Source: Todiramphus chloris collaris (Eukaryota > Chordata > Aves > Coraciiformes > Alcedinidae). From it: a stretch of 64,000 nt of DNA. Shown here in pieces: positions 24,040-35,985 of the stretch. Positions within the stretch are counted from its first letter, which is position 1; each line of letters opens with the position of its first letter. The DNA lies in NCBI GenBank assembly GCA_025345505.1, contig JANVCC010000018.1, positions 7,860,316 to 7,924,315 of the forward strand, given 5' to 3'. The position numbers and the translations under genes were made by a program. The notes below the pieces were generated by a model, which searched no databases, was not told where the DNA came from, and was given only the letters and a program-made list of their open reading frames with translations.

Positions 24040-25030
24040 CATCTTTTTTGATGACTTGTAAAGATCATTTTGTATTCTAGTCCTTCCCTCAAATCTTAGT
24101 GCAGCCCCTCCTAGGTTGGTGCTGATTAGTAATTAAATAAGTATACACTTCATGCTTTTGAAATAATTAAGGAAAATATCGAGTGGTGGCAGACTGGAGA
24201 CAGACCCTGTGAAATTACACTTACGGCATCCTTCCAACTTGGCAGTGAACCTTAATAGCTACTCCCCCAGTATGATATTCTTCCCTTCCAGCAGTGCCAT
24301 ATTTCCTTAGCTTGTTTAAGAGAGACCTGCTGAAGTTTAGCCACATGATCTCTGTTTCTTCTCTCTTTTTTTTTCAGGAAAGCTCTTAACTTCTCACAGA
24401 AGGAAGCTGAATAGATATGACATGATTTGTTCTCAACTGTTCTTCATTTCCTTATAAGCATGTAGCAGCTGTATACAAGTAGTTCAATTATTTATTCCAG
24501 TATTTTCACAGGAACTGAAGGTCAGCTGCTAGGTTACTCCTTACACGCATTAAAAATAGACAATATATTTTTCTTTTTGGGGCTTCAGAAGCCTCTCTAG
24601 TCCTTATGTTCACAAAGTTCACAAAGTTGCTGACCCTGAGACTGTTTGAGTCAGTACCATAAAGTGAATTTCATCAAGCTCAGACAGCTGAAACTTATCT
24701 AGTTGCTCTCTAATTGGCTCTTCTAACTGCTCTTCTGGCCTGAGATTTTACACCTCATTGCTGATGGTGACGTAATGAGCTGTTTGATGAACACTGTTAT
24801 GGTCAGTGAAGGCTGAAGCAAGAAATGCAGTAAATGCTTTGGCTTTTCTTTGCATCACCTATTGATAGCTATCTCTCCCTGTTAAGCACCAGATCAACAC
24901 TTTGCTTGATCTTCCTCTTCCTTGGTATGCTGCACTTACAGAGCGTTCCTGTTTTCTTGTGGTCTTTCTAGAACAGTTCCTACATTTTTTCTTTTTAAAT
25001 GTAAGTTTCTAAATCTGATTTTAGGCATCT
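24040..25030 (-). mobile_element. Ancient CR1/L3-like LINE ORF2 debris, minus strand
   Basis: Antisense landmarks of the reverse transcriptase region of amniote-age CR1/L3-type LINEs occur in the expected order, heavily mutated. They include a GTAAAGATCATTTTGTATTC segment, a CTTCCAACTTGGCAGTGAACC segment (about 24230) and a GACATGATTTGTTCTCAAC segment (about 24420). A TTATTCCAGTATTTTCACAGG segment (about 24495) and a CTTGATCTTCCTCTTCCTT segment (about 24905) follow. No frame survives. The match is from memory of family landmarks, so edges and subfamily are uncertain. Confidence 0.6.
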
Positions 25031-28000
25031 AATAGAAGCAGACTGCTTTTTCAAGGGTGCTAGCTGTATTAGTTGTATATCTGAAGATTCTGTTCAGGTG
25101 CTTAAATGCAGATTTACATCTCCAGTTTTAGACTTGGTAGTCTGAAATTGTTGGCTTATGTAAAGAAGTATCATATCTACTTAACTGCTTTCAGGAACAA
25201 AAGAGGAGAGAGGGAAAAAAAGGCAAATAATACATTCAATTTATCAGACCTTCAATCTTTTAAAATGTTACTGTTTTCTTAATTTATTTAAAAGGAATAA
25301 GCTCTTTCTTTTAATACTTTTGCTAATTCTTCCAATAAAATACTAATTTCTTTTCCTTTCACACACATAACAGTCAGAAGCTTATTTCTTGATTTAAAAT
25401 TAAAGCAATTACTTACTGCATTATTTCCTTAATAGGAAAGCCTTAAATTACCTCCCAATTTAGAGTGCCTCAGTGATTTCTACAAAGTGGTTATCAATGG
25501 TGTCTAGCTTCATTTCCACTGTAAAATAGAAGAATCTTGTTAATATTAACTCATCCTCCTCTTTCAGACATTCTGAACAGCTTTAAATAACTTTTTTCCC
25601 CTTTAAATCAGAGAGAAAGAATTGTCTTATGCTTAGTACTACAAAATAGGTTTCCAACAGAAGTAACTCTGCATGTCTCCTGTTTGGGAGTACTTCATGA
25701 CCAGAAAAAAATTACTTATGGTTTGTCCACATAAATATTATTTTTCTGAACTGCCAAAATGCAGGAATACTCTGTTATAAGAGTTACTTAAGAAAATTAT
25801 TGATTCCATGGACTTCAAACACTATTGTGCATACATTATCTTACTCATCTGTGAAGACATGTTGGGATTCATTACAAGCAAAGATTCTCATTATGTGCTA
25901 GAGTAGGGCCATACTAACTGATGATGCCTTAATTCAGCTGATGTTTATTCCACTTACACAAGGAAATCTTATAACATTTTTTATATTTGTTATTGTTATA
26001 CATAATTTATTCCCCTGGATCCAGCTTTTCCATAGATAATGTCACTTGTTTTCTTCATCCTCTGTACCAATCAAACTGCTTTGCTGTGCCACACTGTGCC
26101 ACAGGGTTTCATGGGGATTGTAGAGGTATTTGTGACACAAAGTCTGGATACAATCAACAAAAGTTTTGCAATGTTATAAAGAGTATATTTTCTTTCTCCT
26201 CTCAATTAATGTTTCATAAGTAAAGAATAATTCTGATTTGTGTTCCAAACATACTGACGAAAAAAAAAGACACCCGAGTTGTTTAACTTCAGCCTGAAAC
26301 ATTAAGTAAATTCATAAGCAATGAATAAGAGGACCCTGTAATGAATTGCAGTGTGGTCAGTTCATCTGCTTATGAATGATGCACAAGATAATCATCATGT
26401 GCAACTTCCTCCTGTCTACTATTTGGGGGGGGGAGGTTATTGGGGGGGGATGAATAGAAAAAGGAGGAAAAAAAAATGGAAAAAAACCCCAAACAAACAC
26501 CATGTGGGTAAGTAGAAAAATGTCTGAAAATAAAATAAAATGTTATGGCTATCCTAAATATGCATAGTAAAACAGATATATACTGGAATTGAAGTCTTTC
26601 AGATGCATTTTAACACACTAAAAATAAGCAAGCACTTAATTACAACAGCAAGATCTAAATTATTAATTAAAAAGGTTTTTTATGATTTGAAATGCTATTT
26701 CCCAAATAGTAGTCATTATACTAAAAGAACAATTCTTGTTCTGTGTATTGATATCTCATAAATCAATTTTTTCAATTCTGTGTTTTAGGGTTGCACTTTA
26801 GTGGAAGGGAAGAGCTGCAAAAGTGAAAATTTCAATTTTTTGTTTTTAAAAATATTGCTTGTAAAGTTGTTGATACTGACCATTTCTGGCAATCTCGAGG
26901 GGGATCATTCCACACCTGCAGACAAAGGTGTGGTATTGCTATTTAGTCATACTAATTTTTCACAATGGATGACAGCCACAACTCAGTGTTCCTCAGCAGT
27001 CTAAAATAGTCAAGCTCAGAGAGAAGAGGTTGAGCATCTGATTGGCCCATATCTTGCCATTGTTAATGGCGATCCAATAGACTCAGGCTGAGGAGGTTCA
27101 TCTATTTCTAATACAGTTATTTAAGTATTTACCTTCTAATTGCACTCCCAGCAAAAGCACTCAAACAATGAGACTATGTATTGGTTCTGCTTTCCTTAAT
27201 CTGACATTTACTAGATGTATTTGAAGTTCAGGGGATAAGCGATTTTATAAAGAAGGGACTTGTAGTGGGTCTGGCAAGGCCAGAGCGTGAACTTCAGTCA
27301 CTGTGAATTATAGACTCTGTAATCACTTTAATATCACATCATTACTATGATTATCATTAAATGCATCAAATGCTTCCAGAAGCTTAAATTTCTATCTTTT
27401 AAATGGTAATGGGGACAAAACACCTAGGTGCAGAAGCATTTCTATGCAGGACACACATGACAATTTATAGGCACTCTATATCCTTCAGCAGAACTCACTA
27501 GATCAAATGTTTCTGAGTTATGGCTATTCCAAAATACACCTCTAATAGATAGATCCCAGCTCTTGCAGCTTTTTGAACAAGAAATTTTCTGGAAATTGGT
27601 AAGTTTATCTGTGATGAAAAAATAATCAGTATCAATAATAATTTGGTTCTACCCAGAAGCTTTCTGCTAGTTTACTCAGCCTGAAGAGAAGCCAGCCTTC
27701 AGAAATCCCTAAGGTGCATGTCATAACCTTCCTGCAGAGAAGACACACATCCCACATAACGGAGTGTACTGAAGAAATGAAGCAAGAGAAGAGGGAGAAA
27801 TACAAGTGTGCTTCACAGTCAGAGTATGGTAATTTCTCTCAGAAGTCCTGAAACTTTAGAGTGCATACCTTGGTCTTGGGTAAACAACCTGAAGTTGTTT
27901 GCTTTCCTCCTCACCAATGCTGCTTCTCCTCCTGCATTGTTCTATTAAATTCTGCTTATCTCAACCCACAGTGCTTTGACTTTTTCTCCCTATTCTCCTT

Positions 28001-29960
28001 CCCATCCCACTGGCAACATAGTGCTCAGCTCCCAGCTGGGTCTAAACCATGACAGTCCTGGGCCTGGCTTAAGGGGTTCTCCATCTGAACTGCAGCTAAT
28101 CTTGCATACCAGCTTCTAGATTTCTCACCAGGTATGTCTTTTCATGACAAAATTAAGTTTCTAGGCCATTATGTCCCAGCATCAGCAGCTATATGTGCTC
28201 TAACAATTATAGGTTTTATTCACATGGTGGAGGACTGGAAGTAAGAAGTAAGAAAGCAGGTGGTATTTTCTGACAATTTTGAATGTAAACAAATCCTTGC
28301 AAAAGTGAAGAAATAAACATTTCCAATGTCTCCTCTGTTCCATCTCTTGTGAACAGTGTCAATTTTCAGAGCAGGAGCATGTATACTCCTGAAACCCAGA
28401 ATTTTTTTTTATAAAGACAAATTTCCTCAGCAACTGATCTACAGATGAATAAAGAACCTTTCAGAGATAAAACAGACATGGAGATGTTCTCCTTACATGC
28501 TGCTCCAAGGATTCAGTCTTCTGAGTATCTCAACATCTTTTCCATGTGTATCTTAACATCATTCCATTTGCTGCATCTCATACGTTGCTTATCTTTCCCA
28601 ATAACAGAGGTGTGTTAAATTTTTTCTACTTCTTGTCCTTCCTCCCTCCTAAAAGAAGAAATTGTGCATTAACATTGCATAGTGCAAGATGATACATTGA
28701 TCCAGTAACAGTGTCCACCAGAGTTTACTGCTGTGTTTCTGAAATTTTGGCTGCTGCCATGATTGGACAACCATGAAGGTGGCCAGCCAAACTTTCCTCG
28801 CTTCCTCAGGAGTCAGTGTCCAAATCATACAGATCCCAAATGGGAGAGTGGCTGCAACATTTCAGATGTCTTCTGGACACATCTGTCTCTTTGCACTGGT
28901 TGTAGAGTGGTCTGCATCAAATAATACAGTCAGATGAGTGTGGTGTGTAAAGCTTGATGCTATAAATACTACATTAACAACTTATGAAGGGCTTTTCTGC
29001 AGAGCTGGAAAGGAATATTGAGCAGCTATAGGTACTTTTCTAGTTTTCTGGCAGAGACGAACTGAATTGGTGATAGGTATTTTTTCCAAATTTTAAGTGG
29101 AAAGGGCAGGTCCTAAAAATTCATTCATTGTTTGTCCTCTTTAAAAAGAGGAAAATAGATTTTAAAAGCAATACCATTGATTCCTCATTACAGTGTAGGG
29201 TTATGAAATCCTAGCCATGACAATCTAAGGCTCATTTTAGCATGTATTGGATTTATAATCAATGAAATAATTACTTGATTCAGTCTTAGGTAATAGGTCA
29301 ATTAATTATATTTAAAAAAATTATTTCTGGCTTCAAAGATTGTTTTACCTATATTGCATAGCAAAGTAATGATATAATGAGGAAGAAATTAATCACTCTG
29401 GCAAGGTAGCTTTCCATTTGCATTGAATAAATAAAAAGTAGGATGTATGTGTATTTCAGTCAGGATAATGTATATATTTTAACACACCTACCTGAACTAA
29501 ACCAGACTAATCACCATTATGCCTATGTCACAGGGAAAAAATCATATTGTCTGAATCATATCATGATTGAAACAGTTTCCTGAATTACTAATGTCATGTA
29601 AATTAATTGTCAAACAGTGAACTATACATTCAGGATCAATACTATCAATGCAACACATAAACAATAACACTACATGTACACTTAGAAATGTTAATATATG
29701 TAAACTAATTTCTAAATATAGTTTTAGGACTAACTCTAAAATTTATAACTGCATATGCACACACTCATTTGTACAGTTATGTAAACAGACAACGCCCACA
29801 TACCACACAAGTCATGTAGGTTACTAGCATCTCTCTCTTGGGGTATACAGTCCCTATGTGAATCTTGTTCCAATGGAAGATGTGGGTGATACAGCTGTAT
29901 GTCCATGATGTATTGCTGTATGCCTATGATGCTCCCTGCAAACCCCCATACCCATGCAGG
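25031..29960. other. Unassigned AT-rich DNA
   Basis: No gene or repeat family is recognised in 4.9 kb apart from the G-run patch listed separately. A 78-codon frame at 25987-26223 (plus) contains several cysteines but has no convincing splice sites or motif. Confidence 0.45.
26425..26449 (+). repeat. Paired G runs, possible G-quadruplex
   Basis: A run of nine G (26425-26433) and one of eight G (26442-26449) are separated by AGGTTATT. Each run can supply two G tracts, so an intramolecular G-quadruplex is possible on the plus strand. It stands out in a very AT-rich setting and is followed by A-rich low-complexity DNA. Confidence 0.6.
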
Positions 29961-30234
29961 GCAGAATCACAGAATCACAGAAACATGAATGTTGGAAAAG
30001 ACCTCCAAGATCATCAAGTTCAACCATCTGCCTAACATTATCATGATCACTAAACAATATTCTGAAGTGCCATATCTACACATTTTTTTAACACCTCCAG
30101 GGATGGTGATTCCACCACCTCCCTGGGCAGCCTGTTCCAATGTCTCACCACTCTTTCAGTACAAAAATTTTTCCTAATGTCTAATCTAAAACTCCCCTAG
30201 TGCAACTTAAGCCCATTACCTCTCATCCTAAACC
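29961..30234 (-). mobile_element. CR1 LINE 3' fragment, minus strand
   Basis: The antisense 3' tail (CAGAATCACAGAATCACAG) is followed by GTTGGAAAAGACCTCCAAGA, TCATCAAGTTCAACCATCTG, CCTGGGCAGCCTGTTCCAAT and TTTTTCCTAATGTCTAATCT. The copy is cut near CATTACCTCTCATCCTAAAC. It resembles the lineage of 23497-23760. Confidence 0.92.
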
Positions 30235-33200
30235 TCCTGTGAGACCACAGACACACACTCAGGAACCCTGCTTACTGCCTCTATCTGGGCCTCAGTGGCT
30301 GGATGCCATTTTCCCCAGCATCCCAGGGGAGGATGCTCAACCCAGCCTGTGCTAGGACGGTGGTGTCACAGATTACTTTTGGCATCACCAAACCAGGTTT
30401 AAACTGCTACTCTGTTTCAGCATCTCTTATTTTAATCCTAATGACTGTAGCCTCAGCTCCAGGTAGATTCTGACTATTTCCAGTTACACATGACTAGACT
30501 GTTATAGTCAGTTGTGTTTAATTTCATGAATTTCTGTACTTTTGATGGAATGAGTTTTCATTACATCCTTTTTAAAAATTTCTTTTTACAAGACCAAAAT
30601 TTCATACACTGTGTTCAAAGAGGTGATCCCTGGTCCAGAAATTACTCATAGCTTTTTTGATGTTGTTTTTGTATTTGTTTTTAAACAAAAGGTATTTCTG
30701 TTTACTTTATAAATGTTTCTTACTAAACCAAGGAATAGCTGTCTTAGCTTTGTTCAGGGTTGGCAAACTGTTTTTTAGACTAAGAATACATCTGCATGGT
30801 GTGCTTTGATCTTTGCAGATTGACTTGAAGCTCACATAACCAGCTCCCACAGTACAGCCTGCTGATGGCACTAAATGGTAGAAACAGGAGAATTGTGTGG
30901 CAAGAAGTGAGGAACCTGAAAACACTGAAAACCTGGCCTAAAATCTTGAAACACACATTCACATTAACCTGAAGTCTTCAGGAAAAAATATCTATCTAAA
31001 AAGTTAGCACAGATGTTAGGATTCTTCCTACATCAGATCACACTGACATAACAAGACAAAGGAAAGTTATAAAACTAGCAAAGTGAAAATTAAGGAAAAT
31101 TTTGCTATGATTTTACATCTCATATGTTATTGGCTTTGATGTTTAAGAACATATAGCCTTTGAATTAAGATTTTCCACAACTGAAGGAACTTCTAGTGGC
31201 TGTATTTTGAGAGGATTGCCTACTGTCTAAGAAGAAATAGCTGTATCCTGATGCATTTTTCTGAGAGGCAGCATGTGTGAGATTTCTCTACCTACCTGCT
31301 GTACCTAATTAAACTTGGAGGAGTTTCATAGGTCTGAGATGTTTACTTTCCTTGTAGAACTCAATCAACAGGATTAAATTTTATAAAGGAATTGGAGGGA
31401 TAGACAGGCAGACACATACACACAAACTCTGTGATAATTTTTAAGATGTTAGATTAAAAAAAAAAAAAGATAAAGGGAAAATGCTTTGAAGATTTTGCAG
31501 ATAGATTTTTTTTTTTCTCTCATCATTGAAGAAACAAGACAAAGCCAAATCCACATATAAAATTGGAATGAAAAAAAATAGGCTTTTCTATCATGCTTTG
31601 TATTTTTATCAGAAACAGATGCATCAGCTCTACCTTTTAATCATGGTCAGAGCACAAAATATCAGAGGTTTTGAGGCACTGTAACTTTTATTTTAAACTG
31701 TCTTGCAGGCACTTTTATAATTGCCAGCATTTTTATTACAGGCAGTCTCCCATCATGTTGAAAGAATCCTCTGTAATTTGAGTGAAATAAAATACAAAAT
31801 AATATGAATATGTAGTTAAAATCATCCTATAGAATATAATACAGTATTGTATTACTAGTACAGGCAAAAAAATATCATTATTAAAACTCTGTAGATTTCA
31901 TATATGTTAAGAGTTCTTCTTTGGAATTTCATATTAGTAGGAGAGGACATCCAGCATACAGCTGGTTTTAATGAAACATCTACTTTCTCAAATTCTTTTT
32001 TCGTTTCTTGCCTTATCTTCTCTAAGTTGGCAGCAATGTCATTCTTAAGGATCAAGATTCTTCAAGGTTCTAAAACCTTCCCACTGAGTCAGTGGATACT
32101 AAACAACAGCTTGTATGGTCTACCTGTGGTTCAAAATAGAAGCTCCAATCACCAGCTCATCTGAAATAATCAGGTAAATAGTTCAGTGTTGCACCCTCAC
32201 CTTATGCAGTGGTACTACTTGGTGATCATTGGGAAAGTACTCTTCTGTAGACACATAAAAGTTGATTTCTTAACACAGACATCATTATATTTATTTACCT
32301 TTTTTTTTCTTTCAGACAAAAAGGATTGAATGTTTTGTAGGAGGCAGAAGCTTTTCAGATGTGTATTTCAAAAAAGTAGGTTATTTTTTCCACTTCTAAG
32401 ACAGTTAGAGCTAAAAGTGTATAGTGGTGCATTCTTTCCATTTGTTCCTAGGTATTTCAATATATTTTGCAGCATGTTTGGCTTGAACATTTTCTTCCTC
32501 AGCAGATAACTGATCTTCCTTTTGCTGAGTCATCACAAATAATTTTAAACTCTTAATTTTTTGCAAGTACCACTGAGCCCAAAATAATGCCAGTGAAGTA
32601 GTGTCAAACTATCAGTCAGATGCTAATCCTGACAATGTTAACTCTCATTAAGCTCAAAAGATCTGTTAGGAAGAGGCTTTCAGTGCTACAACCATTCAAG
32701 TTAGGGGGAAAAAAAAAAAAAAAATTCATAGGCATTTAATGCTTTGATTTAATTTTGAAATGAATATTAATGATGTTATAATTTAAATAAAGGGGAATGT
32801 CTAAGTAGGACTACCTTATCCATCATGCCCTATACAACTTAAAGTCTGACAGAGATCATTAGATACCCAGGTTCCTAAATAATGTACAGAACAGACAACT
32901 TCTTTAATACCATGAAGAATAAGCTTATAGAAAAAGATATCCAAATCATACTATTAGACAGTTAATTCTGAGTGCTGCTGGGCAGTGTGATAATTAGACT
33001 TTTTTTTTATTTTTCTGTAACTTTTCAGTAGTTAGAAGAAAGGAAAGAGTCTCAAATATTTCAAAGCTGAAGACAGAGATAAAAATTGGTTTGTACTATG
33101 TCAGAAACAGATATACAGACCACAGTTACATATGTACAGTATAAAGGAATAAAGGCCAGAGGATAGTCTAGACTGCTTAGGTCACTGATAATCATCTCTC

Positions 33201-33248
33201 ACGTTCATATTTAAAAATCATAAGGCCCTGGTTGTCTGATTGGCTTAA
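30235..33248. other. Unassigned DNA
   Basis: Somewhat GC-richer sequence at 30235-30440 follows the CR1 and could be other repeat debris, but I cannot name it. Poly-A runs lie near 31454 and 32709-32724 without a recognisable retrocopy. The remaining sequence shows nothing I can support. Confidence 0.4.
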
Positions 33249-34047
33249 CAAGTGCCATGGGTTGAGGCTGAGCTGGCCACTAAACAAATGACAGATGCTC
33301 TTTATTAGCTATTCTCCCTTCTGCTTCTAGGAAGGGAAAGGGAATAAGGGAGAGAGTATTCTGAGCTGAAAAAGAATTAAAGCAGCTTTGATGAAACAGT
33401 AACACTAGAAAGAAAAGGTAATAATATTAATAAGAAAAATAGTTAAATATATATAAAACCAATATAGAACTCCCCTGATGATGATTATGATGTCACCAGT
33501 GACACTGCAGGGCAGGCACTGAGGAAGTCCCAGGCTGCACTCCGAAGCAGACAAGGACTGGATTCAGGACCTGGATGAAAGAATGCATGGATTGGGATCA
33601 AAGGCAGAAGAATGGACAGAAGAATTCTCCTTGGATGCTGGCCATTGAAGAAGAGAAAAATTGACCTTTGTGATCCCTCAGCTCTATACAGAATATGACA
33701 TATATGGGATGGAATGCCTTATTAGACAGCTTTGGGTCATCTGCCCTGTCTGCTTCTCTTCACAAGTGCAACTTTTTTACTTATGGCACTTTCACTTAAA
33801 ACACTCCAATGTGGCACACGAGATTTAGCAGTGACCTTCTTCACAGGAGCCAGTAGAAGCAAGGGACTTTCCGCATAACAATCCTTAGTAGTAACTATAA
33901 ATAGCAAATGTTATCACTGCTAGGAATAGACACCATATGCAAAAATATTCCATTAGCTTCAGAATGTGCAGTCATTTAGAGGAGACTTAACCAAGAAGTA
34001 AAATCAATGAACAGAGAATTGATTCTGTTTTAGCTCAAAACAGGACT
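33249..34047 (-). mobile_element. Endogenous retrovirus LTR-like element, unsplit copy
   Basis: This is an uninterrupted relative of the element split at 5949-7928, in the same orientation. The two diverge by many substitutions and small gaps but keep the same block order. Read on the minus strand it opens near TAGTCCTGTTTTGAGC, one base away from the TGTCCTGGTTT type of start. No retroviral coding sequence flanks it, so a solo LTR is the likeliest reading. LTRs carry promoter and polyadenylation signals; none is assigned here. Confidence 0.6.
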
Positions 34048-34589
34048 ATAAGCCATGCTCTCCTGTTTTACTTTTTCTGCTCTGATCATTCTTCAAGTTC
34101 TTCTTTCACTGAGTTCATATTTCTTGATAATGAGTAATACACAGTCAGAAACAGAAAAAAATCTTATCTGTGCCGTGCCTGAACACTTGCCTGTCATCAC
34201 TAAATATCCCTTGACTGATACAAGATTGCATTTGCTCTGGCTGCTGTGACATCAGATTGGTGGTGTGCATCAACTATCCACTAAAAGATCATCTTCATCC
34301 AACAAGCTTTGTTCATAGTGGTAATTTTTGTTCATAGTCGCTAAATTTATCATACTGTCTTACATTATTGTTTTACAACATACTTCAAGCCTTTAAGTTT
34401 TTGTATGCTCTCCATGTTTTATTTCTCCTTCTCTGCACTATTTGTGCCTTCAGTGTTGTATGCTCATTGTATTAGCACATCATTCTTATGTCTGTCATTA
34501 AAGCAGATACCAGCTAAGTTTGATTCTAAGATTGTTTTTTGAGAAAAAAATAGAAGTCACCCTTTCTGTTCCTGAACAACCTCTTATCA
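34048..34589. other. Unassigned DNA
   Basis: No feature is recognised. The 64-codon plus-strand frame 34055-34249 has no family signal. Confidence 0.4.
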
Positions 34590-34900
34590 TTTCTGCTTTA
34601 ATCGGTTCCTAATCCACCTTTCAATTTCTACTACTCTAATCTGGTTTAACAAGTAGTCTATTACACAGCATCAATTTCCTATGCTTCACTGAAAATATAA
34701 TAGATATTTTCAATTTCTTTGTCTAGAAAATCAATTATTTTAACAAGCGAAAGCTATCATGTCAGTCTGTCATGTTCTTCTACATTGCATTTTTTTCCCC
34801 TTCAGTATATCTCAATGCTTCTAATTATTCTTTCCGATGAAATCTGCTAGTTTCTCATATGGCTAAGGGCAGGTTAGCAGGTTAGTGCTTGCCTCAACTA
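34590..34900 (-). mobile_element. Possible very old CR1/L3-like LINE debris
   Basis: The order of segments such as CTAATCCACCTTTCAATTTC, TAATCTGGTTTAACAAGTAG, ATCAATTTCCTATGCTTCAC and CTAGAAAATCAATTATTTTA recalls the antisense reverse transcriptase region of ancient amniote CR1/L3 LINEs. The resemblance is loose, and no reading frame or clear edges remain. Confidence 0.35.
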
Positions 34901-35837
34901 CTCTCATCTGCCTTTTGTAAAAACTTACCTTATATGCTGTTCTCAAATCAAGTTTTTCTACCCTTAGCATGATGGATATTGATACAAATTCACTGTTAAT
35001 CCACTGTATTACTTACTTCAGTGTTCTGCACTGGTATTTATTTGGTTCATAATTTGCCCTTGAGATTTAGTTTACCTAGGGTGTAGTAATGCAGATTATA
35101 ATGTTCTTTTTTATGTATTTGTCTCAATTACGCAACCTCTGTATGTCTTCCTTTGTTCCACATGCTCCTTTTGAGTGGAAGATGATGTATGTATTTAAGG
35201 TTTGGACGGTACATATTATCTCTCTTTTTTTGTGTCTTTTCTACATATAGCTCAAAACCTTGATTAATCATGTTCATATTCTTTACAAGGTCGGACTCAG
35301 CTTGATTTTTGACACCTTGCATTTTATCCTTACTTTATCTGAATTACTTTCTGATTTATAGGAGTTTATTAGTGTTAATTTTCCTTTTTCCATTCATTGT
35401 AGATACTCAGTTTGCACATAAATAATTTTGTTGATGCTGATATTTACGCAGTTCAGTGTGTATTCCTTCTCTGCTTTTCTCTCTGTTCATCGTCTGCAAT
35501 TTGCCGATAATTTTGTTCAGATTTGATTAAAGATGTTTGAAGCTTCCAGTATGGTCTATTCTTTGACCTTGTTTTACTCTGGTTTTGTTACTTTTTTAAA
35601 GCTTGTTGTTTTGAAATTGGAAAGGCAGAAGACAGGAATTATATTCACCAATTAAGAAAACAGAAATTTAAAACCAAGAGATTGTTTCAAAATGGTGAAT
35701 GTCCATGCCAATGAAATCTAATAATGGTGAAGACAAACTTAGGGCTCAGTTAAATGTTGCTTTTCACTTCATGTGTGTAAGGCATTTGTCTATTGCTCTT
35801 AGAACAGTTTGCAAAATTAATTGAATGAGAACCATAA
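34901..35837. other. Unassigned DNA
   Basis: It may continue the old LINE debris, but I cannot support that. No gene is recognised. Confidence 0.4.
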
Positions 35838-35985
35838 CCCTCTGCAAGGCAGACAATTATTATTCTCATTTACAGACAGGTAAACAACCATTCAGGTTAA
35901 GTGACTTGTCCAAAGTTAATCAGTGGTGGAAGTGCAACTTCACACTCCTAAGTGACACTCTTGTAGATTATACAGCCTTCCCAGC
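35838..35985 (+). mobile_element. MIR/CORE-type SINE remnant
   Basis: The sequence follows the MIR consensus core in order: ATTATTATTCTCATTTACAG, GGTTAAGTGACTTGTCCAAAG, then a CAGTGGTGGAAGTGCA segment and a CTCTTGTAG segment near the end. MIRs are tRNA-derived SINEs active before the mammal-reptile split. A copy in a bird is therefore a fossil older than most repeats here. It lies within a 111-codon plus-strand frame (35825-36160) that is probably a by-product. Confidence 0.75.
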
